Shown piece by piece: positions 44,873-53,690 of a DNA stretch of 64,000 nt. The stretch is from the NCBI GenBank assembly GCA_900547105.1, contig URFL01000002.1, forward strand, positions 62,001 through 126,000, read 5' to 3'. A program made the position numbers and the translations under genes. A model generated the notes under the pieces. The model worked only from the letters and a program-made list of their open reading frames with translations. It was not told where the DNA came from and did not search any database. The stretch comes from an uncultured Oscillospiraceae bacterium (lineage in GTDB: Bacteria > Bacillota > Clostridia > Oscillospirales > Acutalibacteraceae). The first letter of the stretch is position 1. Every line of letters begins with the position of its first letter.

Positions 44873-46159
44873 TCAGAGAATATCTCCGCTCATCATATCT
44901 TTCACCTGTTCGGGAGAATACATCATATCCTCTTCCAAAATGTGGGTCGCCCGCTGCAAAATCAACAGCGCATCCGCCGCAGTAACATCACCATCGCCGT
45001 CCGCGTCCGCCTTGACGAGCTGGTCATCGGTCAACGTGATCTGTTCGGTGGTTGCGTACAGCGCCATCAGCGCGTCCAGCGTGGTCACGCCGTCTTTGCC
45101 GTCCACATCCCAGTCTGGCATATCCATATGCATATGCATCGCGCCCATGTAGACCACGACGCATGTCTGGATAGTGCCGAAATCCATCCAAAGAATCGTT
45201 GCGGGCACCCGTCCATACTCCTCATCCTGGAAGATCAGCTGTGCACCCACCATAGACGGATCGGTGTCTTCGCCCTCATCCACATAATCGTCCACCATAT
45301 CATCGCCCGGCCCTTCCGGCAGAATCAGCGTGGCATCCTTCGCATCCACCACCTTGGTGGAGCCGTCCTTGCCGGTCACCTGCAGCTTCCAGTTCTGGTA
45401 ATCGCCGACATCCGGAATGTTCAGCAACTGAATAGATGCTACCGGGTTGAGCCGCACATTCACCGGCAAAACGGTGCTGCACAGGATATACTCGATGCTC
45501 AGCAACGCTGCGTCATCATAATACTCGATCACGAGCTGAGCGTCATCGATTGCATCATAATAAATGCCGTTGAACAAATCGTCGCCCTCATAGGTCCACA
45601 CCTTGGTCGAATCATCGGCGTAGGTGAAGGTCAACGACAGTCCCGCCAAGCTGGTGGGACCAACCCCATCCCACGCCAGCAAGCTGGGATAGCCGGTCAC
45701 TTCCATCGACACCGGCACCGCTATCTCCAGATCGTTGAACGAATCATACAGCGTGTCGCCGATGATATAGGACAGCATATTGTCCTCGGCGTACGCCTGC
45801 GCTGCCGAACCGGCGGTGCAGCGAATATACTCGGCCATATCGATCGAACCGTCCGCAATATCCGTCACGGTTGCCGGAATATCCAGCACCCGCACCATCA
45901 GATTTTCGGCACTGAGCAGATCCTCGCCCAAACCAGTGACGGTGTAGCCATCCAGCTCATCCGGAATCTCCACATCCAGCCGATAGGCCATATTCGGCTC
46001 CACATCCGACAGCTCCATATAGGTCAGCGTGGCGGTGTTGTCCTCGTTCACCTCATAGGTGAGGGAAATGTCCATCTCCTCCGCTGCGGCCACCAGCCCG
46101 GTAGACAACGCCGACACCAGCAATGCCAAGACCGTTAACATCGATACCCATCGTTTCAT
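44873..46159 (-). CDS. Secreted protein with C-terminal type I dockerin
   Basis: 428 residues. Signal peptide 1-26 with AAA cleavage region. Residues 30-345 are acidic, rich in Tyr, Asp and Thr, beta-like, with no family I recognise; 200-240 is a string of Asp/Tyr. A dockerin at about 349-408 has two calcium loops, DWDVDGKDGVTTLDAL and ADADGDGDVTAADALL, ending with an unusual Met-rich tail. Dockerins bind cohesins on a scaffold or cell wall. Own promoter upstream; a sister dockerin gene lies just behind it. Confidence 0.85.
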   Translation of the reverse strand: MKRWVSMLTVLALLVSALSTGLVAAAEEMDISLTYEVNEDNTATLTYMELSDVEPNMAYRLDVEIPDELDGYTVTGLGEDLLSAENLMVRVLDIPATVTDIADGSIDMAEYIRCTAGSAAQAYAEDNMLSYIIGDTLYDSFNDLEIAVPVSMEVTGYPSLLAWDGVGPTSLAGLSLTFTYADDSTKVWTYEGDDLFNGIYYDAIDDAQLVIEYYDDAALLSIEYILCSTVLPVNVRLNPVASIQLLNIPDVGDYQNWKLQVTGKDGSTKVVDAKDATLILPEGPGDDMVDDYVDEGEDTDPSMVGAQLIFQDEEYGRVPATILWMDFGTIQTCVVVYMGAMHMHMDMPDWDVDGKDGVTTLDALMALYATTEQITLTDDQLVKADADGDGDVTAADALLILQRATHILEEDMMYSPEQVKDMMSGDIL

Positions 46160-46191
46160 TCCTCATCCCATCCTTTCTATTGCTTGTGGCT

Positions 46192-46220
46192 ATCATACCA
46201 CATTCTGCCGCAGATTTCAA
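46192..46220 (-). promoter_or_regulatory. promoter of the first dockerin gene
   Basis: Minus strand TTGAAA, 17-base spacer, TATGAT. Confidence 0.7.
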
Positions 46221-46262
46221 GTAAATTGTGTCAATTTCTCTTCTGCTTTGTAAAAGTGCACA

Positions 46263-47687
46263 TCACGCCGCCGGCAAAGCTGTCACCTGACCGGACACAT
46301 ACTGCAAAATATACAGCGCGTCCAAAATAGTAACTCCCGCCTGACCGTCCACATCCGCCAGCCGCTGCTGCTGTTCATTCAGTGCGAGCTCGCCCGCCGC
46401 CGCACGCAGCACCAGCAACGCGTCCGCACCGGTTACGACCCCATTACCATCCACATCGCCCCACACGGTGGTCGGGTTCAGCGCTGTGCTCAGCATCAAC
46501 ACGCCGCGCTGTTCCTCCTGCTCATTGGGCGACGCTTTGCGCACATATGTCACCTGCGCGCCGTCCACCGTCAGTCCATACAGCTGGCAACTGTCGGTAT
46601 TTTCAAACACGGTGGTGGTATCGCCCGTTTGCGGATTCCACGATACAATGGCATCCGGCGTATTCCATAAAAGCCGCCCGTTGTGCTGTCCCAACCCCGC
46701 GTAGCTGCCCAGCCAATAGCTGCTTTCGCCGGCGCTCCAGCGGTCCGTCATCGGCAGCACCGGCTGCGAGCGCTGCCAATCGGTCGCACACAACGCATAA
46801 TTGCCGTTTTCCTGCTGGGCGATGTAATACCACTGCCCTTGCAGCGGCACAAACGGCGTGTACACCTGCATCCACATCGCCGCGTCATAGCGGGTATCGC
46901 TGCACACACGCGCTTGCTGCGTAAACTGCCAATCGTGGTGCGGCGATGCCTGCGCCAGCATCGCAGCATCGCTCAGCAAAAAGTTGCGATGGCTCACCAC
47001 GCCATACGACTGCCCCACCGGATCGTCCCATGTCACATCCACATGGTACCAGTGACCGTCCAGCTGCACCGCGTTCCACGCGTGGTTCATCGCGTCGCTC
47101 ACCACATAATCCACCGGAATCGAAAACCGCTGCAGCAGCGCCATATAGGTGAGTGCGTACGCCTGGCACACGCCGGTGCCGGTGGTCAACAGGGTGTAGG
47201 CATCATAATGCGTATAGGTGGTATCATAGGCATAATGTGCGACCAGATAATCGTGCAGATACAACGCGATTTCGAGATCCGACCAAGCCGTATCCACCCC
47301 GGCCGCGATCTCTGACAGCTTTTGTTCATAAGCGGCGCGCATCTGCAAAAGCGGCTCGCCGGTCACGGTATAGGTGGGATGCACCTCTATCACGCGGTTA
47401 TTATTAAAGGAATAACTGTACCGATCCGACAGATGAAACAGCTCGGGCGACAGCCATGCGGTTTGATAGTACATGTCGGACAGCTGATCCACCGTTACAT
47501 CATAGGGGCGCAGGTCGATGCGCTCCTGGCAGTTCCACAAGCCACTGTACAAAGCGTCGGCAGCGGCGGACGCAGAGGCATGCTGCGCCAAAGCGTCCGC
47601 AGACTCCTCGGCCGCGGCCACTCCCGTTGTCATAATAGAGGCGATCAATGTCACCGCCAGCAAAAACGCCAACCATTTTCGTTTCAT
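46263..47687 (-). CDS. Secreted transglutaminase-like protein with C-terminal type I dockerin
   Basis: 474 residues. Signal peptide 1-26. A transglutaminase-like cysteine-protease core has Cys174 in GTGVCQAYA, His202 in MNHAWNAV and Asp217 in HVDVTWDD. A beta-rich WD-like region follows (about 270-400: WYYIAQQENGNYALC and LYGLTVDGAQVTYV). The dockerin at about 409-468 has DVDGNGVVTGADAL and a second loop DVDGQAGVTILDAL with one altered position. Probably hydrolyses or crosslinks extracellular protein or peptidoglycan peptides. Confidence 0.9.
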   Translation of the reverse strand: MKRKWLAFLLAVTLIASIMTTGVAAAEESADALAQHASASAAADALYSGLWNCQERIDLRPYDVTVDQLSDMYYQTAWLSPELFHLSDRYSYSFNNNRVIEVHPTYTVTGEPLLQMRAAYEQKLSEIAAGVDTAWSDLEIALYLHDYLVAHYAYDTTYTHYDAYTLLTTGTGVCQAYALTYMALLQRFSIPVDYVVSDAMNHAWNAVQLDGHWYHVDVTWDDPVGQSYGVVSHRNFLLSDAAMLAQASPHHDWQFTQQARVCSDTRYDAAMWMQVYTPFVPLQGQWYYIAQQENGNYALCATDWQRSQPVLPMTDRWSAGESSYWLGSYAGLGQHNGRLLWNTPDAIVSWNPQTGDTTTVFENTDSCQLYGLTVDGAQVTYVRKASPNEQEEQRGVLMLSTALNPTTVWGDVDGNGVVTGADALLVLRAAAGELALNEQQQRLADVDGQAGVTILDALYILQYVSGQVTALPAA

Positions 47688-47716
47688 CTTGTACAGTCCT
47701 TTTGTCCGTTTTTATC

Positions 47717-47746
47717 ATTATAGCATACAATATGTAAACATAGCAA
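47717..47746 (-). promoter_or_regulatory. promoter of the transglutaminase-dockerin gene
   Basis: Minus strand TTGCTA, 18-base spacer, TATAAT. Confidence 0.65.
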
Positions 47747-47804
47747 TGCATTTTTGTGTACAATTATAAAGAACAAAATTGTATAACTTTTTTTGAGAAA
47801 ATGG

Positions 47805-47833
47805 TTGACAAACACGACTGAATGTTTTAATAT
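47805..47833 (+). promoter_or_regulatory. promoter of the cadC-HMA-cadA operon
   Basis: TTGACA at 47805-47810, 17-base spacer, TAATAT at 47828-47833. Confidence 0.75.
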
Positions 47834-47851
47834 ATGAGCAGATATTCATAT
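47832..47851. promoter_or_regulatory. operator for the CadC-like repressor
   Basis: ATATGAGCAGATATTCATAT: outer six bases are perfectly palindromic and the core TGA-N8-TCA resembles ArsR/SmtB operators. It overlaps the promoter -10 and lies just before the repressor gene. Confidence 0.7.
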
Positions 47852-47868
47852 GAAAGGATGTGCATATC

Positions 47869-48237
47869 ATGCCGTTCTCATCAGAACCGGAAGCTGAGGG
47901 CTGCGAGTATCTGTGTGTACACGAAGAAACGGTGGCGCGGCTGCTGAAAGCGCTGCCGCCCGACGAAACGCTGTACGATCTGGCGGAGCTGTTCAAGGTA
48001 TTTGGCGATTCCACCCGCATCAAGATTTTGTATGCGCTGTCGGAAGCCGAGCTTTGCGTGTGCGATCTGGCGCGGCTGCTGGGCATCACCCAGGCGGCGG
48101 TATCGCACCAGCTGCGGGTGCTAAAGGCGAATGCGCTGGTACGCGCGCGGCGCGAGGGCAAGGTCACCTTTTACGCGCTGGACGACGACCACGTACACAG
48201 CATCCTGCGCCAGGGCATGGAGCATATCCAGGAATAA
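47869..48237 (+). CDS. cadC: ArsR/SmtB family metal-responsive repressor (CadC-like)
   Basis: 122 residues. N-terminal CEYLC and helix-alpha3 ELCVCDLA give the four thiols of the CadC Cd/Pb/Zn site; winged helix TQAAVSHQLRVLK. Metal binding should release the operator at 47832-47851. ATG at 47869 is used; GTG at 47860 is only two bases from the AAAGGA site. First gene of a metal-export operon. Confidence 0.9.
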   Translation: MPFSSEPEAEGCEYLCVHEETVARLLKALPPDETLYDLAELFKVFGDSTRIKILYALSEAELCVCDLARLLGITQAAVSHQLRVLKANALVRARREGKVTFYALDDDHVHSILRQGMEHIQE

Positions 48238-48269
48238 TCTATACATCATACAGAAAAGGGGTCATCATC

Positions 48270-48488
48270 ATGAAAAAAACATTTGCTTTGGAAGATCTGG
48301 ACTGCGCCAACTGCGCGCAAAAAATGGAGGACGCGATCCGCAAGCTGGACGGTGTCGAGGATGTACAGGTCAACTTTTTGCGTCAGACGATGACGCTGAC
48401 CGCGGCGGACGACCAGTTTGACAGTGTTGTGAAAGCGGCGGTCAAAACCATCCGCAAAGTGGAACCGGATTGCCGCGTGAAGCTGTAA
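48270..48488 (+). CDS. Stand-alone heavy-metal-associated (HMA) protein
   Basis: 72 residues, one ferredoxin-like HMA domain with metal-binding DCANCAQK (CxxC). It lies between the repressor and the ATPase, which lacks its own N-terminal HMA domain, so it probably is the detached metal-binding domain or chaperone of that pump. AAAAGGGG precedes the ATG. Confidence 0.88.
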   Translation: MKKTFALEDLDCANCAQKMEDAIRKLDGVEDVQVNFLRQTMTLTAADDQFDSVVKAAVKTIRKVEPDCRVKL

Positions 48489-48509
48489 ATCGGCAAGGAG
48501 GCGCACGTT

Positions 48510-50369
48510 ATGACGACCAAGCAAAAAAAGAACCTGATCCGCATTGCGGTGGCGCTGGTGCTGTTTTTGGCGGCATGGCTGTCGCCGCTGACCGGCTGGT
48601 GGCAGCTCGGCGCGTTTCTTGTGCCGTACTTCATCGTGGGGTGGGATGTGCTGTGGCGGGCGCTGCGCAACATCGCCCACGGTCAGATTTTTGACGAAAA
48701 CTTTCTGATGGCGGTTGCCACCATCGGTGCGCTCGCCATCGGCGAGTATCCCGAGGGCGTGGCGGTCATGCTGTTCTATCAGGTGGGCGAATGGTTCCAA
48801 AGCTACGCGGTGGGGCGTTCCCGCCGTTCCATCGCCTCGTTGATGGATATTCGCCCCGACATCGCCAATGTGGAACGGGACGGTCAACTGCAAGAGGTTG
48901 ACCCCGACGAGGTAGCAATCGGCGAAGTCATTGTGGTGAAACCGGGCGAAAAGGTACCTCTGGACGGTGTGGTGCTGGAGGGCCGCTCGTCGCTGGATAC
49001 GGCGGCGCTGACCGGCGAATCGCTCCCGCGCGAGGTGGTTCCGGGCGACGATGTGGTGAGCGGCTGCGTCAACCAAAGCGGGCTGCTGCGGGTGCAGGTG
49101 ACTAAGCGGTTTGGCGAATCCACTGTGTCCAAAATTCTGGATCTGGTGGAAAACGCCAGCAGCAAAAAAGCGCCCGCCGAAAACTTCATCACCAAATTTG
49201 CGCGGTACTACACCCCCTGTGTTGTGATCGGTGCCGTGCTGCTGGCGGTGCTGCCGCCGCTGCTGACCGGATGGAACGACTGGAGCGTGTGGAGCGAATG
49301 GATCCACCGTGCCCTCATCTTTTTGGTTATCTCCTGCCCCTGTGCACTGGTCATTTCGGTGCCGCTCAGCTTTTTCGGCGGGATCGGCGGTGCCTCCCGC
49401 TGCGGCATTTTGGTCAAAGGCAGCAACTATCTGGAAGCGCTGGCTGCCACCGATGTGGTGGTGTTTGACAAAACCGGCACCCTGACCCAAGGCGTGTTCA
49501 ATGTGACCGCCATCCACCCCGACCATGTGTCGGAGGGACAGCTGCTGGAGCTGGCGGCGCTGGCGGAAAGCTATTCCGAACATCCCATCTCGCGTTCGCT
49601 GCGCGAGGCATACGGCAAAGAGGTCGATACCAGCCGCATCACCTCGAACGAGGAGCTGGCGGGGCGCGGCGTGCGCGCCGTGATCGACGGCAAAACGGTG
49701 TGTGTCGGCAACAACAAGCTGATGGATGACATCGGTATCGCGTGGCACCCCTGCCATCGGGTGGGCACCACCGTGCATGTGAGCGTGGACGGCGCTTATG
49801 CCGGACACATCGTGATCTCGGACGAGGTGAAGCCGGACGCTAAAGAGGCGATCGCGGCGCTGAAAGAGCTGGGCGTGCGCAAAACCGTAATGCTGACCGG
49901 CGACGCGAAAGCGGTCGGCGAAAGCGTGGCTGCCGATCTGGGACTGGACGCGGTGTACACGCAGCTGTTGCCGGGCGATAAGGTGGATCGCATGGAAGAT
50001 CTGCTGAAAGAGCGTGTCGGCAAAGGCAAGCTGGCGTTTGTCGGCGATGGCATGAACGACGCGCCGGTGCTGTCCCGCGCGGATGTGGGCATCGCGATGG
50101 GCGGCATGGGTTCCGATGCCGCCATCGAAGCGGCGGACATTGTGCTGATGGACGATAAGCCGTCCAAGATCGCCTCCGCCATCCGCATTGCGCGACGCAC
50201 CCACCGCATCGTGAACCAGAACATTGTGTTTGCGCTGGCGGTCAAAGCGCTGGTGCTGCTGCTCGGCGCGCTGGGCGTCGCCAATATGTGGGAGGCTGTG
50301 TTCGCCGATGTGGGCGTATCGGTCATCGCCATCCTCAACGCCATGCGCGCATTGAAAGTGGAAGAATAA
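48510..50369 (+). CDS. cadA: Zn2+/Cd2+/Pb2+-exporting P1B-type ATPase
   Basis: 619 residues, short because it has no N-terminal HMA domain. TGES at 168-171, CPC at 276-278 in transmembrane helix 6, phosphorylated Asp320 in DKTGTLT, SEHP near 356-359, GDGMNDAPVL, a Lys in the seventh helix and DVG in the eighth are the P1B-2 signature for Zn/Cd/Pb. Works with the CadC-like repressor upstream. GGAGG precedes the ATG. Confidence 0.93.
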   Translation: MTTKQKKNLIRIAVALVLFLAAWLSPLTGWWQLGAFLVPYFIVGWDVLWRALRNIAHGQIFDENFLMAVATIGALAIGEYPEGVAVMLFYQVGEWFQSYAVGRSRRSIASLMDIRPDIANVERDGQLQEVDPDEVAIGEVIVVKPGEKVPLDGVVLEGRSSLDTAALTGESLPREVVPGDDVVSGCVNQSGLLRVQVTKRFGESTVSKILDLVENASSKKAPAENFITKFARYYTPCVVIGAVLLAVLPPLLTGWNDWSVWSEWIHRALIFLVISCPCALVISVPLSFFGGIGGASRCGILVKGSNYLEALAATDVVVFDKTGTLTQGVFNVTAIHPDHVSEGQLLELAALAESYSEHPISRSLREAYGKEVDTSRITSNEELAGRGVRAVIDGKTVCVGNNKLMDDIGIAWHPCHRVGTTVHVSVDGAYAGHIVISDEVKPDAKEAIAALKELGVRKTVMLTGDAKAVGESVAADLGLDAVYTQLLPGDKVDRMEDLLKERVGKGKLAFVGDGMNDAPVLSRADVGIAMGGMGSDAAIEAADIVLMDDKPSKIASAIRIARRTHRIVNQNIVFALAVKALVLLLGALGVANMWEAVFADVGVSVIAILNAMRALKVEE

Positions 50370-50401
50370 AAACGCACGAGCCAAGCCTAAAGACGCATAA
50401 C

Positions 50402-50438
50402 CAAAGCCGCCGGAGAATTTCTCCGGCGGCTTTGGTTT
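50402..50438. terminator. terminator after cadA
   Basis: CCAAAGCCGCCGGAG stem with complement and T6. Confidence 0.85.
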
Positions 50439-50443
50439 TTTGA

Positions 50444-51292
50444 CTACTTTTTCCCCTGCAAAATCTTATTTGTATTATGCCGCTGTACGGCTCCCACTAC
50501 CGAAGATATATTGGCATCACGACGCGCTTTTGCAGCAATTGTATTTTGTTGATTCAACAAATCGTTTTGTTCTATTGCCAGTTCATTTTGTTGATAGGCT
50601 AATTCGTTTGCTTCCTGCTGAGCGTTTAGTTTTGCCATTTCCAGTTTTCGCTGTTCGTTCTTATCATAGCTTTCGATAGCTTCCCGTATGTCGTAATTGG
50701 ATGTTGAGATAATATCATAAATATACTGCAAGGCTGGAATTGTCTGATACGGTAAAGGAATAATACAGGTATCTTGGTAAAGCCGCGCTAAGGATGCCTC
50801 TGCCTGTTCACACGATTCCTGGGCTTTTTTCAGCATTTCTCTATGCTGCGCTTCCCACATTTCTTTTTTCTCTTTATACTGTGGTAATACCACTGTATCA
50901 TATTTGTTTTTTTCTTCGTCATATTCCTTATCATACATTTGCTGCGTACGGTCAACTTCGGCCCGCACTTCTGCACATTGTTGCTGATATGCGGGCGAAC
51001 ATCGAATTTGCTCAATCTCCTGTTTTTTCTTGGGTCTATAATATGCAAACATGTAGGCCAAAGTTCCAATACCACTGGTTGTCACCAATAATATCAACGC
51101 CAAAATCCAATTAAATTTAATGGTTGGTTTAATCTCCGGATCTTTGTATTCAGCTATCTTTTTTACGGGTGCCGCCGGCACATCGCGAAATTGCTCCTGA
51201 CGAAGCTGAACAATTTTGTCCTTTGTGTTTTGAATCTGACAGCTTAATTCTAATGCTTTTTTTACGGTTTCCACTTGTTTTTGATGTTCCAT
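50444..51292 (-). CDS. coiled-coil membrane protein of unknown family, AT-rich
   Basis: 282 residues. The N-terminal 50 residues are a coiled coil (heptad-like QIQNTKDKIVQLRQEQ), one or two membrane spans lie at about 68-92, and a long cytoplasmic or external coiled coil rich in Gln, Glu, Lys and Tyr fills the rest, with Cys at C106, C115 and a later pair. Base composition is visibly lower in G+C than its neighbours, suggesting transfer. GAGGAGG precedes ATG at 51292. The gene is divergent from a small XRE regulator; no function is known to me. Confidence 0.8.
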   Translation of the reverse strand: MEHQKQVETVKKALELSCQIQNTKDKIVQLRQEQFRDVPAAPVKKIAEYKDPEIKPTIKFNWILALILLVTTSGIGTLAYMFAYYRPKKKQEIEQIRCSPAYQQQCAEVRAEVDRTQQMYDKEYDEEKNKYDTVVLPQYKEKKEMWEAQHREMLKKAQESCEQAEASLARLYQDTCIIPLPYQTIPALQYIYDIISTSNYDIREAIESYDKNEQRKLEMAKLNAQQEANELAYQQNELAIEQNDLLNQQNTIAAKARRDANISSVVGAVQRHNTNKILQGKK

Positions 51293-51438
51293 TTTTTCCT
51301 CCTCTAAAGTTACAACCACGCATTCGTTTATCTAAGGCAACGTACAAACAGCTTTTCCTAGCATCACCTTCTTGCCTACTACTAAAATGCACTTGAGAGA
51401 CCACACACTTAATCTTTTTCTTAATTCGCCTTTATTAT

Positions 51439-51478
51439 AAAACAAAATGTTTTATAAGTCAATATAACATTTTGTTTT
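51439..51478. promoter_or_regulatory. perfect 13-bp inverted repeat, likely XRE operator
   Basis: AAAACAAAATGTT (51439-51451) and its exact complement (51466-51478) separated by 14 AT-rich bases, lying between the coiled-coil gene and the XRE gene, 30 bases before the XRE start. Confidence 0.75.
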
Positions 51479-51508
51479 AACATATAGTAGAGTACGGAGG
51501 GATGTCGT

Positions 51509-51736
51509 ATGTACAACCGTATTCGTGATCTACGAGAAGATAAAGACCTGCGGCAAAAAGATATGGCCGACCATCTGCATTGCAGCCAAGTGGCTTATTC
51601 CCACTATGAACTGGGGAAAAGAGATATTCCCACCGAAGTGTTGATTGCATTAGCTCAATTTCATCATACCAGCATTGATTATTTGCTTGGTTTGACTGAT
51701 GTCCCTACCCCTTACCCACGCAAAAGAGGCAAATAG
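51509..51736 (+). CDS. XRE family transcriptional regulator
   Basis: 75 residues: a single HTH_3 domain (RIRDLREDKDLRQKDMADHL, recognition helix near SQVAYSHYELGKR) with a short tail ending in a basic RKRGK. Preceded by GGAGGG. Divergent from the coiled-coil protein gene with a perfect inverted repeat between them. Codon use is AT-richer than the surrounding genome. Confidence 0.9.
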   Translation: MYNRIRDLREDKDLRQKDMADHLHCSQVAYSHYELGKRDIPTEVLIALAQFHHTSIDYLLGLTDVPTPYPRKRGK

Positions 51737-51741
51737 CACAA

Positions 51742-51777
51742 ACGACCGTATCGGCTGGTGCCGATACGGTCGTTTTT
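51742..51777. terminator. terminator between XRE and kdgK
   Basis: ACGACCGTATCGGC stem with complement, TGGT loop, T5; symmetrical. Confidence 0.85.
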
Positions 51778-51802
51778 ATGTGGTTTTTAATTGTGCGGTT
51801 GC

Positions 51803-52819
51803 TTAGCGCTGCACACGGCCGGAGCCGTCGCCGCCCATCAGAGCCTTGACCTCGTCCACCGACATCAGGTTGAAGTCGCCCTCGATGGTATGTTTCAGGC
51901 AGGAAGCCGCCACAGCGAATTCCAGCGCCTGCTGGCAGTCGTAGCCCTGGGTCAAGCCGTAGATCAGGCCGCCGCCGAAGCTGTCGCCGCCGCCCACGCG
52001 ATCCACGATCTGGATGGTGTATTTTTTGGAGGAATAGAATTCCTTGCCGTCATACAGCAGCGCCGACCAGTTGTTGCAGGACGCCGACAGCGATTCACGC
52101 AGGGTGATCGCCACTTTTTTGAAGTGGAACGCATCCACCAGCTGACGCGCCACCGACTGATAGCCGGACAGGTTGATCTCGCCCTTGGTGATGTCGGTCG
52201 CTTCGGCACGAATACCGAACACATCCGCTGCATCCTCTTCGTTCGCGATCAGCACATCGACATACTGCATCAGCTCGGTCATGACCTTTTTCGCTTTTTC
52301 GCGGGTCCACAGCTTTTTGCGGTAGTTCAGGTCGCAGGACACGGTCACGCCTTTTTCTTTCGCCTTTTTGCAGGCTTCCAGCGTGATCGCCGCGGCTTTG
52401 TCGCTGATGGCGGGGGTGATACCGGTGAAGTGGAACCACTCGGCACCCTCAAAGATCGCATCCCAGTCGAAATCGGACAAATCCGCTTCGGCAATGGCGG
52501 AAGCGGCGCGGTCGTACACGACCTTGGAGGGGCGCTGCGACGCGCCCTTTTCGCAATAGTAGATACCCAAGCGGTCGCCGCCCTCGGCGATGCAGGAGGT
52601 ATCCACGCCCCAACGAGCCAACTCGCCTTTGCAGGCGCGACCCATATCGTTTTTCGGCAGCTTGGTCACAAACCGTGCCGGCACGCCGTAGCCCGCCAGC
52701 GACACAGCGACATTCGCTTCGCCGCCGCCAAAGGTGACATCCAAGCTTTTCGCCTGCACCAGACGCTGATAGCCGGGAGGCGACAGACGCAGCATAATTT
52801 CACCAAATGTAACAACCAT
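51803..52819 (-). CDS. kdgK: 2-Dehydro-3-deoxygluconokinase
   Basis: 338-residue PfkB-family kinase. The GGGEANVAVSLAGYG signature and the anion-hole/catalytic motif VGGGDSFGGGL with Asp279 are clear. Phosphorylates KDG to KDPG. Last gene of the uxuA-uxuB-eda-kdgK unit; GAGGTG upstream of ATG. Confidence 0.93.
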   Translation of the reverse strand: MVVTFGEIMLRLSPPGYQRLVQAKSLDVTFGGGEANVAVSLAGYGVPARFVTKLPKNDMGRACKGELARWGVDTSCIAEGGDRLGIYYCEKGASQRPSKVVYDRAASAIAEADLSDFDWDAIFEGAEWFHFTGITPAISDKAAAITLEACKKAKEKGVTVSCDLNYRKKLWTREKAKKVMTELMQYVDVLIANEEDAADVFGIRAEATDITKGEINLSGYQSVARQLVDAFHFKKVAITLRESLSASCNNWSALLYDGKEFYSSKKYTIQIVDRVGGGDSFGGGLIYGLTQGYDCQQALEFAVAASCLKHTIEGDFNLMSVDEVKALMGGDGSGRVQR

Positions 52820-52866
52820 GATTTTTACACCTCTATATAGTATTTAGGATACACAAAGAACCGGGC

Positions 52867-53490
52867 TTACAGACCGCGTGCCTGCTGAATGTTCTTCACA
52901 AACGCAGCGGCGTTGGCTTTCACATCGCCCTTCATCAGGCTGCTGCCCGCGCCAACGGCCACGGCACCAGCTTTGATCCAGTCGGCGACGTTGTCCACAC
53001 TCACACCGCCGGTGGGCATGATGCGCGCATACGGCAGCGGACCTTTGATATCTTTGATGAACGCCGGGCCAAACAGGTCGCCGGGGAACAGCTTCAGAAT
53101 ATCGGTGCCCGCTTCCATCGCAGCGATGGCTTCGGAGATGGTCAGAATGCCCTGCATCACCGCTTTGCGATAGCGGTTGCACAGCTTGACGATCTCGGAA
53201 TTAAAGTGGGGCGACACCACAAACTCCGCGCCCGACAGAATCGCGATACGCGCGGTTTCGCTATCCAGCACAGTGCCGGCGCCCAGAATGATCTGATCGC
53301 CGTATTTGCGTGCCAGATCTTCAATCACGCGGTGGGCAAACGGAACGGTAAAGGTCAGCTCGACCGCCTGGATACCGCCCTCGATGCATTTTTCCACGAT
53401 CTCCATGGCTTTTTCCGAGGTTTCGCCGCGCACCACAGCGACCATGCCGCTTTTTTCGATGTCCAGCAATACTTGCTCTTTGGTTCTCAT
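52867..53490 (-). CDS. eda: KDPG aldolase
   Basis: 207 residues. Catalytic Glu44 in AVELTFT and Schiff-base Lys133 in ILKLFPGDLFGP. Splits 2-keto-3-deoxy-6-phosphogluconate to pyruvate and glyceraldehyde-3-phosphate. Start ATG with TAGGAGG. 47 bases before kdgK, 200 bases after uxuB. Confidence 0.94.
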   Translation of the reverse strand: MRTKEQVLLDIEKSGMVAVVRGETSEKAMEIVEKCIEGGIQAVELTFTVPFAHRVIEDLARKYGDQIILGAGTVLDSETARIAILSGAEFVVSPHFNSEIVKLCNRYRKAVMQGILTISEAIAAMEAGTDILKLFPGDLFGPAFIKDIKGPLPYARIMPTGGVSVDNVADWIKAGAVAVGAGSSLMKGDVKANAAAFVKNIQQARGL

Positions 53491-53690
53491 AACGATTTCC
53501 TCCTATGCGATGTTATCCACTATCTTGTTCTCGCAAGGCTCCTCTGCTCGGAGGGGTCCAACATGGTTTTATGGATGGGGAGCGAACCGCGCTGCTCTCT
53601 TACGCGGTACTGCCGTCCCATGGGCGGCGGCTCCTCATTCGCCGCGGCGACACACCGCGGCATCATTCTCCAACCGGAGAAGAATGGTCA

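Noticed and set aside
53491..53690. possible extra gene between uxuB and eda
   Set aside because: 200 bases without a plausible start; only weak hairpins are seen.
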